From contig NZ_JAGSOV010000041.1 of the NCBI RefSeq assembly GCF_023898865.1, positions 1-64,000 on the forward strand: a stretch of DNA of 64,000 nt, written 5' to 3'. The notes beneath the pieces are model-generated. The model did not search any database. It saw only the letters and a list, made by a program, of their open reading frames with translations, and was not told the origin of the DNA. This DNA comes from Pseudonocardia humida. Its GTDB lineage: Bacteria > Actinomycetota > Actinomycetes > Mycobacteriales > Pseudonocardiaceae. The translations under genes were made by a program, and so were the position numbers. Shown here piece by piece: positions 27,420 through 36,996 of the stretch; position 1 is the stretch's first letter, and every line of letters starts with the position of its first letter.

Positions 27420-27794
27420 ATGTCCACCACCCACCCCGTCGACGCCCGCCCGCAGCGCGAGACCGGCCGCACCCCGCGATCGGTGATCATCTCCGCGGTC
27501 GCCGTCCCGCTGCTGGTCGTCGGCCAGTTCGCCATGCTGGCGATCGTCCCGGTCGCCCTGGTGCTGGTCGGCACCCTGCGCGATGCCCGCCTACGGGCGC
27601 TGCGCTGGTGGGCCGGCGCGCTCGCCGCGGCCTACGCCGTCCCGCTGGCCCTCTGGGCGATCGGGCCGGAGCGCGCCCCGAGCCTGTCCAAGGACATGCA
27701 CCCGGCCTTCGCCGCGCTGATCGTGGTGGCCGCGGTCGCGGTGGTCATCGCCGCCGTCGTCGTGCGCCGGCGTCCGGTCCGCGACGGGGGATGA
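27420..27794 (+). CDS. Small integral membrane protein, 124 aa
   Basis: Three hydrophobic segments are visible (residues about 22-50, 64-82 and 97-117) with a hydrophilic N-terminus and a basic C-terminal tail RRRPVRDGG. I do not recognise the family. AGGAG lies upstream of the ATG. It is isolated, between genes of opposite orientation. Confidence 0.65.
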   Translation: MSTTHPVDARPQRETGRTPRSVIISAVAVPLLVVGQFAMLAIVPVALVLVGTLRDARLRALRWWAGALAAAYAVPLALWAIGPERAPSLSKDMHPAFAALIVVAAVAVVIAAVVVRRRPVRDGG

Positions 27795-27864
27795 GCGGTC
27801 GCCCGGAACGAGAACCGGCCCGGCGTCCCGCGAGGGGATGCCGGGCCGGTGTCGTGGCGGTGGG

Positions 27865-28458
27865 TCAGACGTCGACGCCGTAGTCCTTCGCGAGCGCCGC
27901 GAGGCCACCGGAGTAGCCGTCGCCGACGGCGCGGAACTTCCAGTCGTCGCCGCTCTTGTAGAGCTCGCTGAAGATCATGGCCGCGGCCGTCGAGGAGTCC
28001 TCGCTCAGGTCGTAGCGGGCGATCTCGCTCTGGTCGGCCTGGTTGATCACGCGGACGAACGCGTTGCGCACCTGGCCGAAGGTCTGGCCGTTGGACTCGC
28101 CGTCGAAGATGACCACGGCGAAGACGACCTTCTCCAGCCCGGCGGGCAGGCCGGCCAGGTCGACCTTGATCTGCTCGTCGTCGCCCTCGCCCTCCCCGCT
28201 GCGGTTGTCGCCGGTGTGCTGGATCGCCCCACCCGCGCCGACCAGTTGGTTGAAGAAGATGAAGCTGCCCTGGTCGAGGACCTTGCCGTCGGCGCCGAGG
28301 CCCAGCGCCACGGCGTCGAGGTCGAACTTCGCACCGTCGGTGGTGCGCGCGTCCCAGCCGAGACCGACGGTGACGGCGGTGAGCGGGGCGGCACCGGGGG
28401 TCTTGGCGACCTCCTTGGTCAAGCTGATGTTGCCGCCCTTGGTCAGGCTGACGGGCAT
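27865..28458 (-). CDS. TerD-family stress/tellurium-resistance protein
   Basis: 197 aa. It carries TerD hallmarks: N-terminal MPVSLTKGGNISLTKE, VGLGWDARTTDGAKFDLDAVAL (calcium-binding acidic residues), FIFFNQ, GDNRSGEGEGDDEQI and the C-terminal WKFRAVGDGYSGGLAALAKDYGV. The family is linked to tellurite resistance, general stress and phage inhibition in ter operons, but it is a singleton here with no terABCEF companions. Confidence 0.9.
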   Translation of the reverse strand: MPVSLTKGGNISLTKEVAKTPGAAPLTAVTVGLGWDARTTDGAKFDLDAVALGLGADGKVLDQGSFIFFNQLVGAGGAIQHTGDNRSGEGEGDDEQIKVDLAGLPAGLEKVVFAVVIFDGESNGQTFGQVRNAFVRVINQADQSEIARYDLSEDSSTAAAMIFSELYKSGDDWKFRAVGDGYSGGLAALAKDYGVDV

Positions 28459-28666
28459 CCGATCCCTCGTTTCCCTCGTGTGCTTCGGCCGTTATGCCGG
28501 AACCGCGACGACTGTAGCCATCCCGGCGAACCCCGGGAGTGCTGCCCACCTGGGCCGACGTCTTGGCGCAGGACGCAACTGTCGGCGCCAGGCGCAACTG
28601 GACGTTCCCCGCAGGCGGTCCCTCGGGCTAACGTGTCGGGGATCACCCCCGAGCTTGGAGCCGTCC

Positions 28667-30364
28667 ATGGCCTTCCCGTCCGACCTGCAGATCGCCCGCG
28701 CGGCGTCGCTGAAGCCGATCGAGGACGTGGCCGGTGAGATGGGCATCGGCGCCCACCTCGTCGAGCAGCACGGCCGCGACGTGCTCAAGATCCGGCTGGA
28801 GGCGATCGAGGAGCTCGCCGACCGCCCCAAGGCCAAGTACGTGGTGGTCTCGGCGGTGACCCCGACCCCGCTGGGCGAGGGCAAGACGACCACCACCGTC
28901 GGTCTCGGGCAGGCGATGAAGCACATCGGCCGCCGCGCCACGGTGGCGATCCGCCAGCCGTCGATGGGCCCGACCTTCGGGATCAAGGGCGGCGCCGCGG
29001 GCGGTGGCTACGCCCAGGTCGTGCCGATGGAGCTGCTCAACCTGCACCTGACCGGCGACTTCCACGCGGTGACCGCGGCGCACAACATGCTCTCGGCGCT
29101 GCTGGACAACCACCTGTTCCAGGGCAACGCCGCCGGGCTGGACCCGCACGGCATCACCTGGCGGCGCGTGCTCGACGTCAACGACCGGGTGCTGCGCAAC
29201 GTGATCGTCGGCCTGGGCACCCACACCGACGGGATCCCGCGCCAGACCGGCTTCGACATCACCGCGGCCTCCGAGGTGATGGCGATCTTCGCGCTGGCCC
29301 GGTCGGTCCGGGAGATGCGCGAGCGGTTCGGGCGGGTGGTGGTCGGCTACACCGGCGACGGCAAGCCGGTGACCGCCGAGGACATCGGCGGCGCCGGCGC
29401 CATGACGGTGATCATGCGCGAGGCGCTCAAGCCGAACCTGCTGCAGACCCTGGAGAACACCCCGGTCCTGGTGCACGCCGGCCCCTTCGGCAACATCGCG
29501 CACGGCAACTCGTCGGTGGTCGCCGACCTGATCGGCATCCGCGGCGGCGACTTCCTGATCACCGAGGCCGGTTTCGGTGCGGACATGGGCGCCGAGCGCT
29601 TCTTCAACATCAAGTGCCGGGCATCGGGCCTGACCCCCGACGCCGCCGTGGTGGTGGCCACCGTGCGGGCGCTCAAGGCGCACTCCGGCCGGTTCAAGAT
29701 CGTCGCGGGCAGGCCGTTGCCCGACGCCCTGCTCGCCGAGAACCCCGACGACGTGCACGCCGGGGCGGCGAACCTGCGCAAGCAGATCGAGAACATCCGG
29801 CTGCACGGCGTCTCGCCGGTGGTCGCGATCAACGCCTTCCCCGACGACCACCCCTCCGAGCACGCGGCTATCCGCGAGATCGCGGAGGCGGTCGGCGCGC
29901 GCGTCGCGGTCTGCCGGCACTTCGCCGAGGGCGGCGCGGGGGCCACCGAGCTGGCCGAGGCGGTCGCCGAGGCCGCCGACGAGCCGACGGACTTCCGGTT
30001 CCTCTACCCGGACTCGGCGTCGCTGCGGGAGAAGATCGAGGTCGTGGCGACGAAGGTCTACGGCGCCGACGGGGTCGACTACGACCTGCGCGCGGCCCGC
30101 CAGCTCGACCGCTACGAGCGCAACGGGTTCGGCGACCTGCCGGTCTGCATCGCCAAGACCCACCTGTCGATCTCGTCGGACTCCTCGCTCAAGGGCGCGC
30201 CGACCGGCTGGCGGATGCCGGTGCGCGAGGTGCGGGCCTCGATCGGCGCCGGGTTCATCTACCCGATCTGCGGCGACATGCGCACGATGCCCGGGCTGGG
30301 CGCCGACCCGGCCGCCCACCGGATCGACATCGACGAGAACGACGAGATCGTCGGGCTGTCCTGA
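28667..30364 (+). CDS. fhs: Formate-tetrahydrofolate ligase
   Basis: 565 aa with TTGGAG before the ATG at 28667. It shows TPTPLGEGKTTTTVGL (nucleotide-binding loop), QPSMGPTFGIKGGAAGGGYAQV and FNIKCR, all characteristic of FTHFS. It joins formate to tetrahydrofolate using ATP, or runs in reverse to release formate. Followed within 3 bp by fchA, it forms a C1 operon that can oxidise methylene units to formate, a fitting sink for methyl groups from the GcvT/LigM-like demethylase. No folD or metF is present in the window. Confidence 0.95.
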   Translation: MAFPSDLQIARAASLKPIEDVAGEMGIGAHLVEQHGRDVLKIRLEAIEELADRPKAKYVVVSAVTPTPLGEGKTTTTVGLGQAMKHIGRRATVAIRQPSMGPTFGIKGGAAGGGYAQVVPMELLNLHLTGDFHAVTAAHNMLSALLDNHLFQGNAAGLDPHGITWRRVLDVNDRVLRNVIVGLGTHTDGIPRQTGFDITAASEVMAIFALARSVREMRERFGRVVVGYTGDGKPVTAEDIGGAGAMTVIMREALKPNLLQTLENTPVLVHAGPFGNIAHGNSSVVADLIGIRGGDFLITEAGFGADMGAERFFNIKCRASGLTPDAAVVVATVRALKAHSGRFKIVAGRPLPDALLAENPDDVHAGAANLRKQIENIRLHGVSPVVAINAFPDDHPSEHAAIREIAEAVGARVAVCRHFAEGGAGATELAEAVAEAADEPTDFRFLYPDSASLREKIEVVATKVYGADGVDYDLRAARQLDRYERNGFGDLPVCIAKTHLSISSDSSLKGAPTGWRMPVREVRASIGAGFIYPICGDMRTMPGLGADPAAHRIDIDENDEIVGLS

Positions 30365-30366
30365 GC

Positions 30367-30939
30367 GTGGACCCGTTCGGCGAGCGCACGGTCGAGGAGT
30401 TCCTGGCCGCCGTGGCGGCGCGGCAGTCGGCGCCGGGTGGGGGCGCTGTCTGCGCGGTCACGGCGGCCGGCGCGGCCGGCCTGGCCGCGATGAGCGCGCG
30501 GTACTCCTCCGACGAGGGCGCCGCCGCGCTCGCCGGGCGGGCCGACGCCGAGCGCACGGCGGTGCTCGCGCTCGCCGACGCCGACGCCGCCGCCTACGGG
30601 GAGGTCCTGGCCGCCCTGCGCACCCCGGAGGCCGAGCCCGACCGCGCGCGGCGGGTGCGGGTGGCGCTGGAGCGGGCGGCCGACGTGCCGCTGCGGATCG
30701 CGGAGTGCGGAGCCCGGGTCGGGGAGATCGCGGTCGCCGTGGCCGCCGCGGGCAACCCCAACCTGCTCGGGGACGTCCGGGCGGCGGTGGTGCTCGCCGA
30801 GGCGGCGGCCCGCGCGGCGGCGGAGCTGGTGCGGATCAACGTGGAGCTGGGCGGGCTGGACGCCGCGGTGGCCGCGGCCGCGCGCGACGCCGTCGAGCGG
30901 GCGGCCGTGGCGGCCCGGAAGGTTGCTCGAGCGGACTGA
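30367..30939 (+). CDS. fchA: Methenyl-tetrahydrofolate cyclohydrolase (FchA-like)
   Basis: 190 aa from a GTG 3 bp after fhs. It is an all-helical protein with the formiminotransferase-cyclodeaminase domain pattern: TVEEFLAAVAARQSAPGGGAVCAV at the start and GNPNLLGDVRAAVVLAEAAARAA later. It converts 5,10-methenyl- to 10-formyl-tetrahydrofolate, the step before Fhs. Gene adjacency supports this over a histidine-degradation role, since no hut genes are visible. Confidence 0.85.
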   Translation: MDPFGERTVEEFLAAVAARQSAPGGGAVCAVTAAGAAGLAAMSARYSSDEGAAALAGRADAERTAVLALADADAAAYGEVLAALRTPEAEPDRARRVRVALERAADVPLRIAECGARVGEIAVAVAAAGNPNLLGDVRAAVVLAEAAARAAAELVRINVELGGLDAAVAAAARDAVERAAVAARKVARAD

Positions 30940-31088
30940 GCGGCGGGGCCGTGGCGCGTGATGCGGCCCACGTCCGGCATTTGTCGCATGGCCTTTCACC
31001 CCCGGCGCACCGGACGATTGCTTGTCGGCTACTAACTAGTGCCGGTGTTCGGTTGCCGACGCCCGGGCGCCGGCGGATCGGTGCCCGA

Positions 31089-32384
31089 GTGATCGACCAG
31101 ACCCGTCCGGGCCCGGCCGCGCCCCCGGCCGTGCTCCCGCCCCGCCTCGTGCGCCGGGTCCTGCCGGTGGCCGTGGTGCTGGCCTGGCTCGGCCCGTTCT
31201 CGCTCGACACCTACAGCCCGGCCTTCCCGGCCATCCAGCGGGAGTTCGGGGCCTCGACGGGGGCGGTGCAGGCGACGCTGGCCACGACGCTGATCGGGCT
31301 CGCGCTCGGCCAACTGCTCGTCGGCCCGATCAGCGACCGGCTCGGCAGGCGCAGGCCGCTGCTGGTGGGGCTGGCCGGGTACGCGGTGGCCTCGGTGCTG
31401 TGCGCCGTTGCCTGGTCGATCGAGCTGCTGATCGCGGCGCGGCTGGTGCAGGGCTTCGCCGCCGCCACCGGCATCGCCATGGCCCGCGCCATCGCCCGCG
31501 ACGTGCACGCGGGCGCGCAGCTCGCGCGCTTCTACTCGCTGCTCGCGGCGGCCACGGCGGTCGCGCCGATGCTGGCGCCGCTGCTGGGCGCCGCTCTGCT
31601 GGAGGCGGGCCTGTCCTGGCGGTGGATCTTCGGCGTGACGCTGGCGCTGGGCCTGCTCGGGCTGGGGCTGGTGGCGCTGGCGCTGCCCGAGACGCACCCG
31701 CGCTGGGTCGGCGGGACCACCGCGGCGCGGGGGAGCGCGCCGCGCCGCGCCGGGACGAGCCTGTGGGGACTGCTGCGTCGGCGGCAGATCCTGGTCAGCG
31801 CGCTGGTGCTGGGGCTCAGCGGGGCGGCGATGATCGCCCAGCTGGCCGGGATGTCGTTCTACCTGCAGGTCGAGCGCGGGTTCAGCCCCGCGGGCTACAG
31901 CGCCGTCTTCGCGCTCAACGCCGCCGGGATGATCATCTCGAACAACGTCAACCGGCTGCTGATGAGGCGGTTCACGCCGAACGGGGTGCTCTCGGTCGCG
32001 CTGCCGGTGATGGTCGCCTCGTCGGTGGCCTTCGCCGTCGCGCTGCAGGTGGGCGCCCCGCTGGTCGTCGCCCTCTGCGCCCTGTTCGTGCTCGTCGGCT
32101 GCTGGGGCTTCGTCATGCCGAACGCGGTCGCGGTCGGGATGTCGGTCGAGCGCACCGCGGCCGGGCGCGCCGCGGCGATCCTGGGCACGGCGCAGTTCGG
32201 GTTCGGCGCGGCCAGCGCCCCGCTCGTGGGCGCGGTGCCGGTGGTCGCGGGCGTCCCGCCGGTGGCCGCGGTGGTCGTGGTGTGCCTGGCCGGCGCGCTG
32301 CTGGCCCAGCTGCTCGGGCGGGTCCGGGCGGCCGCGGTGGCCCCTGAGCCCGCCGAGGGCGCCGCCTGCCGGGCCGCGAGCTGA
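31089..32384 (+). CDS. MFS drug exporter, Bcr/CflA type
   Basis: 431 aa from GTG 31089. Twelve hydrophobic segments are visible; motif A is QLLVGPISDRLGRRRPLL after the second span, and the first-span region LGPFSLDTYSPAFPAIQREFG is typical of Bcr/CflA drug:H+ antiporters. It probably exports a small toxic compound. No regulator is adjacent. Confidence 0.88.
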   Translation: MIDQTRPGPAAPPAVLPPRLVRRVLPVAVVLAWLGPFSLDTYSPAFPAIQREFGASTGAVQATLATTLIGLALGQLLVGPISDRLGRRRPLLVGLAGYAVASVLCAVAWSIELLIAARLVQGFAAATGIAMARAIARDVHAGAQLARFYSLLAAATAVAPMLAPLLGAALLEAGLSWRWIFGVTLALGLLGLGLVALALPETHPRWVGGTTAARGSAPRRAGTSLWGLLRRRQILVSALVLGLSGAAMIAQLAGMSFYLQVERGFSPAGYSAVFALNAAGMIISNNVNRLLMRRFTPNGVLSVALPVMVASSVAFAVALQVGAPLVVALCALFVLVGCWGFVMPNAVAVGMSVERTAAGRAAAILGTAQFGFGAASAPLVGAVPVVAGVPPVAAVVVVCLAGALLAQLLGRVRAAAVAPEPAEGAACRAAS

Positions 32385-32438
32385 TCGTGCGGCCCCCGCC
32401 TGCGGCATAGTGGTGCCGGTGCTGAGCGCGAGGACGCG

Positions 32439-33488
32439 ATGAGCCCCGTCGACACCGTCGATCTCGACGCGCTGGCCCGCTGGGTGCGCGCCGAGGGCAT
32501 CGGCGACGAGATCGGGGAGGTCTCGGCGCTGGCCGGCGGCACGCAGAACGTCGTGCTGCGGATCGAGCTGGACGGCAGGCCCGTCGTGCTGCGCCGCCCG
32601 CCCGAGCACCCGCGCCCGACCAGCGACCGCACCATCGCCCGGGAGATCACCGTGCTGGGCGGGCTCGCCGGCACGGACGTGCCGCACCCCGGCCTCATCG
32701 CAGGCTGCACCGACACGTCGGTGCTCGGCGTGGTGTTCTACCTGATGGAGCTGGTCGACGGGGTCAACCCCGGCGAGGAGGTCACGGCGGCGCAGCGCGG
32801 CGACGCGGCCCTGCGCCACGGGCAGGGGCTGGCCATGGCCCGGGCGCTGGCCCGGCTGGGCGCACTGGACCCGGCCGAGCGCGGGCTCGACGTGCTGCGC
32901 AAGCCCGGCAGCTTCCTGGCCAAGCAGGTGCCGCAGTGGCTGCGCCACCTGGAGGGCTACCGGGAGTTCCCGGACTGGGAGCCCGGCGGGCTGCCCGACG
33001 TCGAGCTCGTCGCGGGCTGGCTGGAGGAGCACCGACCCCCCGACGCCCCGCCCGGGGTCATGCACGGCGACTTCCACCTCAACAACGTCATGCTCGCCCG
33101 GGCCGCCCCGCGGGTCGCCGCGATCGTGGACTGGGAGATGTGCACCGTCGGCGACCCGCTGCTCGACCTGGGCTGGCTGATGGTCACCTGGCCCGAGGAG
33201 CCCCGGTCGATGGACGTCGGCGGCCCGCTGGCCCGGCTCGGTGGGCTGCCCACCCGCGCCGAGCTGGTCGCCGCCTACGCCGGCGCCGGGGGCCGCGAGC
33301 CCGCCCACGTCGACTGGTACACCGCGCTGGCGGGGTTCAAGCTCGGCATCGTGCTGGAGGGCACCTGGGCGCGGGCCTCGGCGGGCCAGGCGCCCCCCGA
33401 GATCGGGCAGCGCCTGCACGACCACGCCGTCGGCCTGCTCGCGCTGGCGGGGCGGATCGCGCGCGGGCGGTGGTCGGTCCTGGACTGA
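32439..33488 (+). CDS. Aminoglycoside-phosphotransferase-fold kinase (ACAD10/11-like)
   Basis: 349 aa. Kinase marks include VVLRRPP (N-lobe Lys substitute region), the catalytic MHGDFHLNNVML (HGDxxxxN) and AIVDWEMCTVGDPLLDLG (metal Asp). Actinobacterial homologues are related to the kinase domain of ACAD10/11, which phosphorylates 4-hydroxyacyl-CoAs, and usually sit near acyl-CoA metabolism genes. Here the next genes are amidohydrolases, so the substrate is uncertain. Confidence 0.82.
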   Translation: MSPVDTVDLDALARWVRAEGIGDEIGEVSALAGGTQNVVLRIELDGRPVVLRRPPEHPRPTSDRTIAREITVLGGLAGTDVPHPGLIAGCTDTSVLGVVFYLMELVDGVNPGEEVTAAQRGDAALRHGQGLAMARALARLGALDPAERGLDVLRKPGSFLAKQVPQWLRHLEGYREFPDWEPGGLPDVELVAGWLEEHRPPDAPPGVMHGDFHLNNVMLARAAPRVAAIVDWEMCTVGDPLLDLGWLMVTWPEEPRSMDVGGPLARLGGLPTRAELVAAYAGAGGREPAHVDWYTALAGFKLGIVLEGTWARASAGQAPPEIGQRLHDHAVGLLALAGRIARGRWSVLD

Positions 33489-33549
33489 GGTCGGGGGGCC
33501 GCGCCCGCTCCGCTTCCCGCCGCCGGGCGCCCGTGCGACGATCGGACGA

Positions 33550-34662
33550 ATGGTCGTGGAGCTGCTCGGGGCGGGGGAGGCGCGGGTGTACGCGCGCCCG
33601 GCCGACTGGCCCGACGTCGCGCTCGTCGACACCGACGTGCACATCACGCCCCGCTCGATCGACGCACTGGCCGGGTTCCTGCCCGCCCGCTGGCGCGACT
33701 ACGTTCGCGAGAGCGGCGTGCAGAGCCTGGAGTCCGACCTCTATCCGCCCCGGTCGCCGCTCAGCGCGATGCCGGGCACGCGCCCCGAGGACGGGCCGCC
33801 CGGTTCGGACCTCGACCTGCTGCGCGCGCAGCTGCTCGACCCGTGGCGCACCCGGATCGCGGTCACCCACTGCGTCTACGGCGTCGACGGCATCCACAAC
33901 CCCGACTGGGCCGTGGCGATGGCACGCGCGGTCAACGACTGGCAGCACGCCGAGTGGCTCGCCGTCGAGCCGCGGCTGCGGGGCTCGGTCGTCGTGGCCG
34001 CCCAGGACCCGGCGCGGGCCGCCGATGAGATCGACCGCGTCGGCCCGCTCCCGGAGTTCGTGCAGGTCCTGATGCCCGTGCGGGCGCGGGCCCCGCTCGG
34101 GTCGCGCACGTTCTGGCCGATCTACGAGGCCGCCCAGCGCCACGGGCTGGCCCTGGCCGTCTACGCCGGCGGCGCCGCAGGCAACCCCGTCACGCCGGTC
34201 GGGGCGCCGAGCTACTACCTGGAGGAGTACGTCGGGCTGGCCCAGGCGTTCCAGGCCCAGGTCGTCAGCCTGGTGTGCGAGGGCGTGCCGGTGCGGTTCC
34301 CGCGGCTGCCGATCGTGCTCGTCGAGTCCGGGTTCACCTGGCTGCCCGCGCTGATGTGGCGGCTGGACAAGAACTGGAAGGGGCTGCGGCGCGAGGTGCC
34401 CTGGGTCGACCGGCTCCCCTCGGAGGTGATCCGCGCATCGGTGCGGCTCACGGCGCAGCCGATCGACGCCCCCGACCCGGCGCGGCTGGGCGACGTCCTC
34501 GACCGCCTCGGCAGCGACCGCATGCTCATGTTCGCCACCGACTACCCCCACCACCAGTTCGACGACCCGGCGCTGGCCGCGCCCGCCGACCTGCCCCCCG
34601 ACGCGATGGCCCGCTTCCTGGGCGGCACCGCGCACGAGACCTACCGATTGGGCGAGGGGTGA
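33550..34662 (+). CDS. Amidohydrolase-2 family metal-dependent hydrolase or decarboxylase
   Basis: 370 aa from ATG 33550. It has the TIM-barrel amidohydrolase-2 pattern: LVDTDVHITPRS at the start, AVYAGG and VLVESGFTWLPALMWRLDKNWKG in the barrel, and FATDYPHHQFDD with the conserved Asp. Only one His remains in the first metal motif (DVH rather than HxH), as in many members of this subgroup. The next gene is a paralogue overlapping by four bases, then a Rieske ferredoxin. Such trios occur in degradation loci; reaction is unknown. Confidence 0.8.
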   Translation: MVVELLGAGEARVYARPADWPDVALVDTDVHITPRSIDALAGFLPARWRDYVRESGVQSLESDLYPPRSPLSAMPGTRPEDGPPGSDLDLLRAQLLDPWRTRIAVTHCVYGVDGIHNPDWAVAMARAVNDWQHAEWLAVEPRLRGSVVVAAQDPARAADEIDRVGPLPEFVQVLMPVRARAPLGSRTFWPIYEAAQRHGLALAVYAGGAAGNPVTPVGAPSYYLEEYVGLAQAFQAQVVSLVCEGVPVRFPRLPIVLVESGFTWLPALMWRLDKNWKGLRREVPWVDRLPSEVIRASVRLTAQPIDAPDPARLGDVLDRLGSDRMLMFATDYPHHQFDDPALAAPADLPPDAMARFLGGTAHETYRLGEG

Positions 34663-35729
34663 GCACCGTGGCCCGCACGCGTCCGCCGCTGGTCGACTGC
34701 GACATCCACAACGAGCTCTGGCCGGGCGCGCTGCGCCCGTACCTGCCGCAGCGCTGGCGCGAGTACGACGAGACCTACGGCGGCCGCGCCGACGGCGGGA
34801 CCTCCTACCCCAAGGGCTCACCGCGCGCGGCCCGCGCGGACGCGTGGCCACCGTCGGGCCGGCCCCCCGGCGGCGACCTGGACTTCATGCGCGCCCAGCA
34901 CCTGGACCCCTACGACATCCGCTACGGCGTCCTCAACTGCCTGACCACCGCCTGCCGCCAGCAGAACCCCGACTACGCGGCCGCGCTGTGCCGCGCGGTC
35001 AACGAGTGGCAGGTCGCGGAATGGCTGGAGAAGGAGCCCAGGCTGCGGGCCGGCATCGTCGTCCCCTACGAGGACCCCCAGCTCGCCGCCCAGGAGATCG
35101 ACCGCGCCGCCGCCCACCCCGGGTTCGTCCAGGTGCTGCTGCTGGTGCGCACCGACGAACCGCTCGGGCGCCGCCGCTACACCCCGATCTTCGAGGCCGC
35201 CGTGCGCCACGGCCTGCCGGTGGGCATCCACTTCGGCGGCGGTCGGGGCCGCAACCCGCTGACCGCCTCCGGGTGGCCCTCGTTCTACATCGAGGACCAC
35301 ACCGCGATGGCCCAGGCGTTCCAGGCCCAGGTCGTCAGCATGGTCGTCGAGGGCCTGTTCGAGCGGTTCCCGGCGCTGCGGGTGGTGCTGATCGAAGGCG
35401 GCTTCGGCTGGCTGCCGTCGCTGGTGTGGCGGATGGACAAGCACTGGGCCCGGCTGCGCGACGAGGTCGGGCACCTGACCCGCCCGCCGTCGGAGTACGT
35501 CCGCGAGCACCTGTGGGTGACCACCCAACCGATCGAGGAACCACCCGACCCCCGCCACCTGCTCGGCGTCCTCGACGAGATGGGCGGGGTCGACCGCGTC
35601 ATGTTCTCGACCGACTACCCGCACTGGGACTTCGACGACCCCGACCGCGCGATCCGCGCCCGCCTCGACCCCGACGACCGGGCCCGGATCCTCGGCGGCA
35701 ACGCCATGGCGCTCTACGGCCTGCCCTGA
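34659..35729 (+). CDS. Amidohydrolase-2 family protein, paralogue of the upstream gene
   Basis: 356 aa from a GTG overlapping the previous stop. Shared blocks include LVDCDIHNELWP, AMAQAFQAQVVSMVVEGLFERFP, LIEGGFGWLPSLVWRMDKHW and FSTDYPHWDFDDP. The pair probably arose by duplication and may form a heteromer. The TIM-barrel fold uses a divalent metal; substrates in this family include amidated and carboxylated aromatics. Confidence 0.8.
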   Translation: MSTVARTRPPLVDCDIHNELWPGALRPYLPQRWREYDETYGGRADGGTSYPKGSPRAARADAWPPSGRPPGGDLDFMRAQHLDPYDIRYGVLNCLTTACRQQNPDYAAALCRAVNEWQVAEWLEKEPRLRAGIVVPYEDPQLAAQEIDRAAAHPGFVQVLLLVRTDEPLGRRRYTPIFEAAVRHGLPVGIHFGGGRGRNPLTASGWPSFYIEDHTAMAQAFQAQVVSMVVEGLFERFPALRVVLIEGGFGWLPSLVWRMDKHWARLRDEVGHLTRPPSEYVREHLWVTTQPIEEPPDPRHLLGVLDEMGGVDRVMFSTDYPHWDFDDPDRAIRARLDPDDRARILGGNAMALYGLP

Positions 35730-35730
35730 C

Positions 35731-36150
35731 ATGGCCGCGCACGTGGTGGCCACCGTCGACGAGATCCCGCCGGGGCAGCGCAAGATCGTCGAGGTCGACG
35801 GGCGCTCCATCGGGGTCTTCAACGTCGCCGGGCGCTACTACGCCCTGCGCAACACCTGCCCGCACGCGGGCGCCCGGCTCTGCGAGGGAACCCTCTCCGG
35901 CCTGGTCACCTCCCGCTCACCGGGTGAGTACACCTACGAGCGCGACGGGGAGATCCTGCGCTGCCCGTGGCACGGCTGGGAGTTCGACGTGACCACCGGC
36001 CGCTCGTGGTTCGACCCCGACCGCACCCGGGTGCGCTCCTACGAGACGACCGTCGAACCCGACCCGCCCCCCGGCCCCCGTCCCGGCCCCTACGTCGCCG
36101 AGCGCTACGAGGTGGAGGTGCGGCGGCGGTACGTGGTGGTGCACGTGTAG
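35731..36150 (+). CDS. Rieske [2Fe-2S] ferredoxin-like protein
   Basis: 139 aa, start one base after the previous stop. Cluster ligands are CPHAG and CPWHGW. An insertion between the motifs (SGLVTSRSPGEYTYERDGEI) makes it longer than simple Rieske ferredoxins. It could carry electrons for a Rieske oxygenase such as the one at 3580, or act with the two amidohydrolases it is co-transcribed with. Confidence 0.85.
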   Translation: MAAHVVATVDEIPPGQRKIVEVDGRSIGVFNVAGRYYALRNTCPHAGARLCEGTLSGLVTSRSPGEYTYERDGEILRCPWHGWEFDVTTGRSWFDPDRTRVRSYETTVEPDPPPGPRPGPYVAERYEVEVRRRYVVVHV

Positions 36151-36373
36151 TCCGGTGGGCCCGACCTCGAGAGTGGCTCCCGTGCCGCCAGGTGGAACGG
36201 TGTCGCTCTCGCTCACTGGCTGGGCCCCGCCCGCCCACCGTCAGCGAACGGCGCGCTGGGCCAACGACGCTGGCCCACCGCGCCACTCGCTCGCCGCACC
36301 CGCCCCGCCCGACCCGAGCGAACGGCGCCCTCGCCCAACCAGGCTGGCCCGCTGCGCCACTCGCTCGCCCGGC

Positions 36374-36550
36374 GGGACGAGGGTCGCGTTCGCTCCGCGG
36401 GGTGGGACGAGAGTCGCGTTCGCTCCGCGGGGTGGGACGAGAGTCGCGTTCGCTCAACGAGGCTGGGCGCACGCGCCGCTCGCTCGTGCCGGGACGAGAG
36501 TCGCGCTCGTTTCACCGGGTGGGACGAGAGTCGCTCTCGCCCTGCGGGCG
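36374..36550. repeat. 30-bp periodic GGGACGAGAGTCGC repeat array
   Basis: Units begin with GGGACGA at 36374, 36404, 36434, 36491 and 36521, a spacing of 30 bases with one degenerate unit between the third and fourth. Each unit reads GGGACGAGAGTCGCGTTCGC-like sequence. Because 30 is divisible by three, the array produces a spurious ten-residue peptide repeat in one frame. Confidence 0.8.
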
Positions 36551-36616
36551 AGGCGGCGCGCAGCGCCGCGAGCCGGGTCGAGCCCCGGGTGGCGCGCAGC
36601 GCTCACCCCACCCCCG

Positions 36617-36826
36617 GAAGTGCTCCCCTGCCGTCGCCTCGGCACGCACGGCGCAGCGCCTCCGGCGCCGGCCCGCACCCCACCGCTCTCCGGAGCCGCG
36701 GAGGCGGAGCGGAGCGGAGCCGGGGAGCGGCGGCACCCGGCGCCCGCCGAAGGCGGATGGTGGGGTGTGGGTCGGTGACGGAGGTGCTTCGATGGGCGGG
36801 TCGAGGTGGCGGCAGGGGAGTACTTC
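36617..36826. repeat. 210-bp imperfect palindrome
   Basis: A 25-base arm at 36617-36641 pairs with 36802-36826 with about three mismatches. An inner arm at 36671-36684 (GCCCGCACCCCACC) pairs with 36759-36772 with two mismatches. The result is a very long hairpin with internal loops. Confidence 0.65.
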
Positions 36827-36996
36827 GCCCCCTGCTGGAGCTGAGGTCCTCACCGGAGGTGCCGCCGGAGGCGCCCTGAACAGTGACGGTCGTGGGCGAC
36901 GCGCTCAGCTCAAAGCCCGAGGCCCAGCTCCGGGACGGGGAAGAGCGCCTCCGGCGGCGCCTACGCGGCGGGCGACCTCGGATCAAGCAGGGGTCC

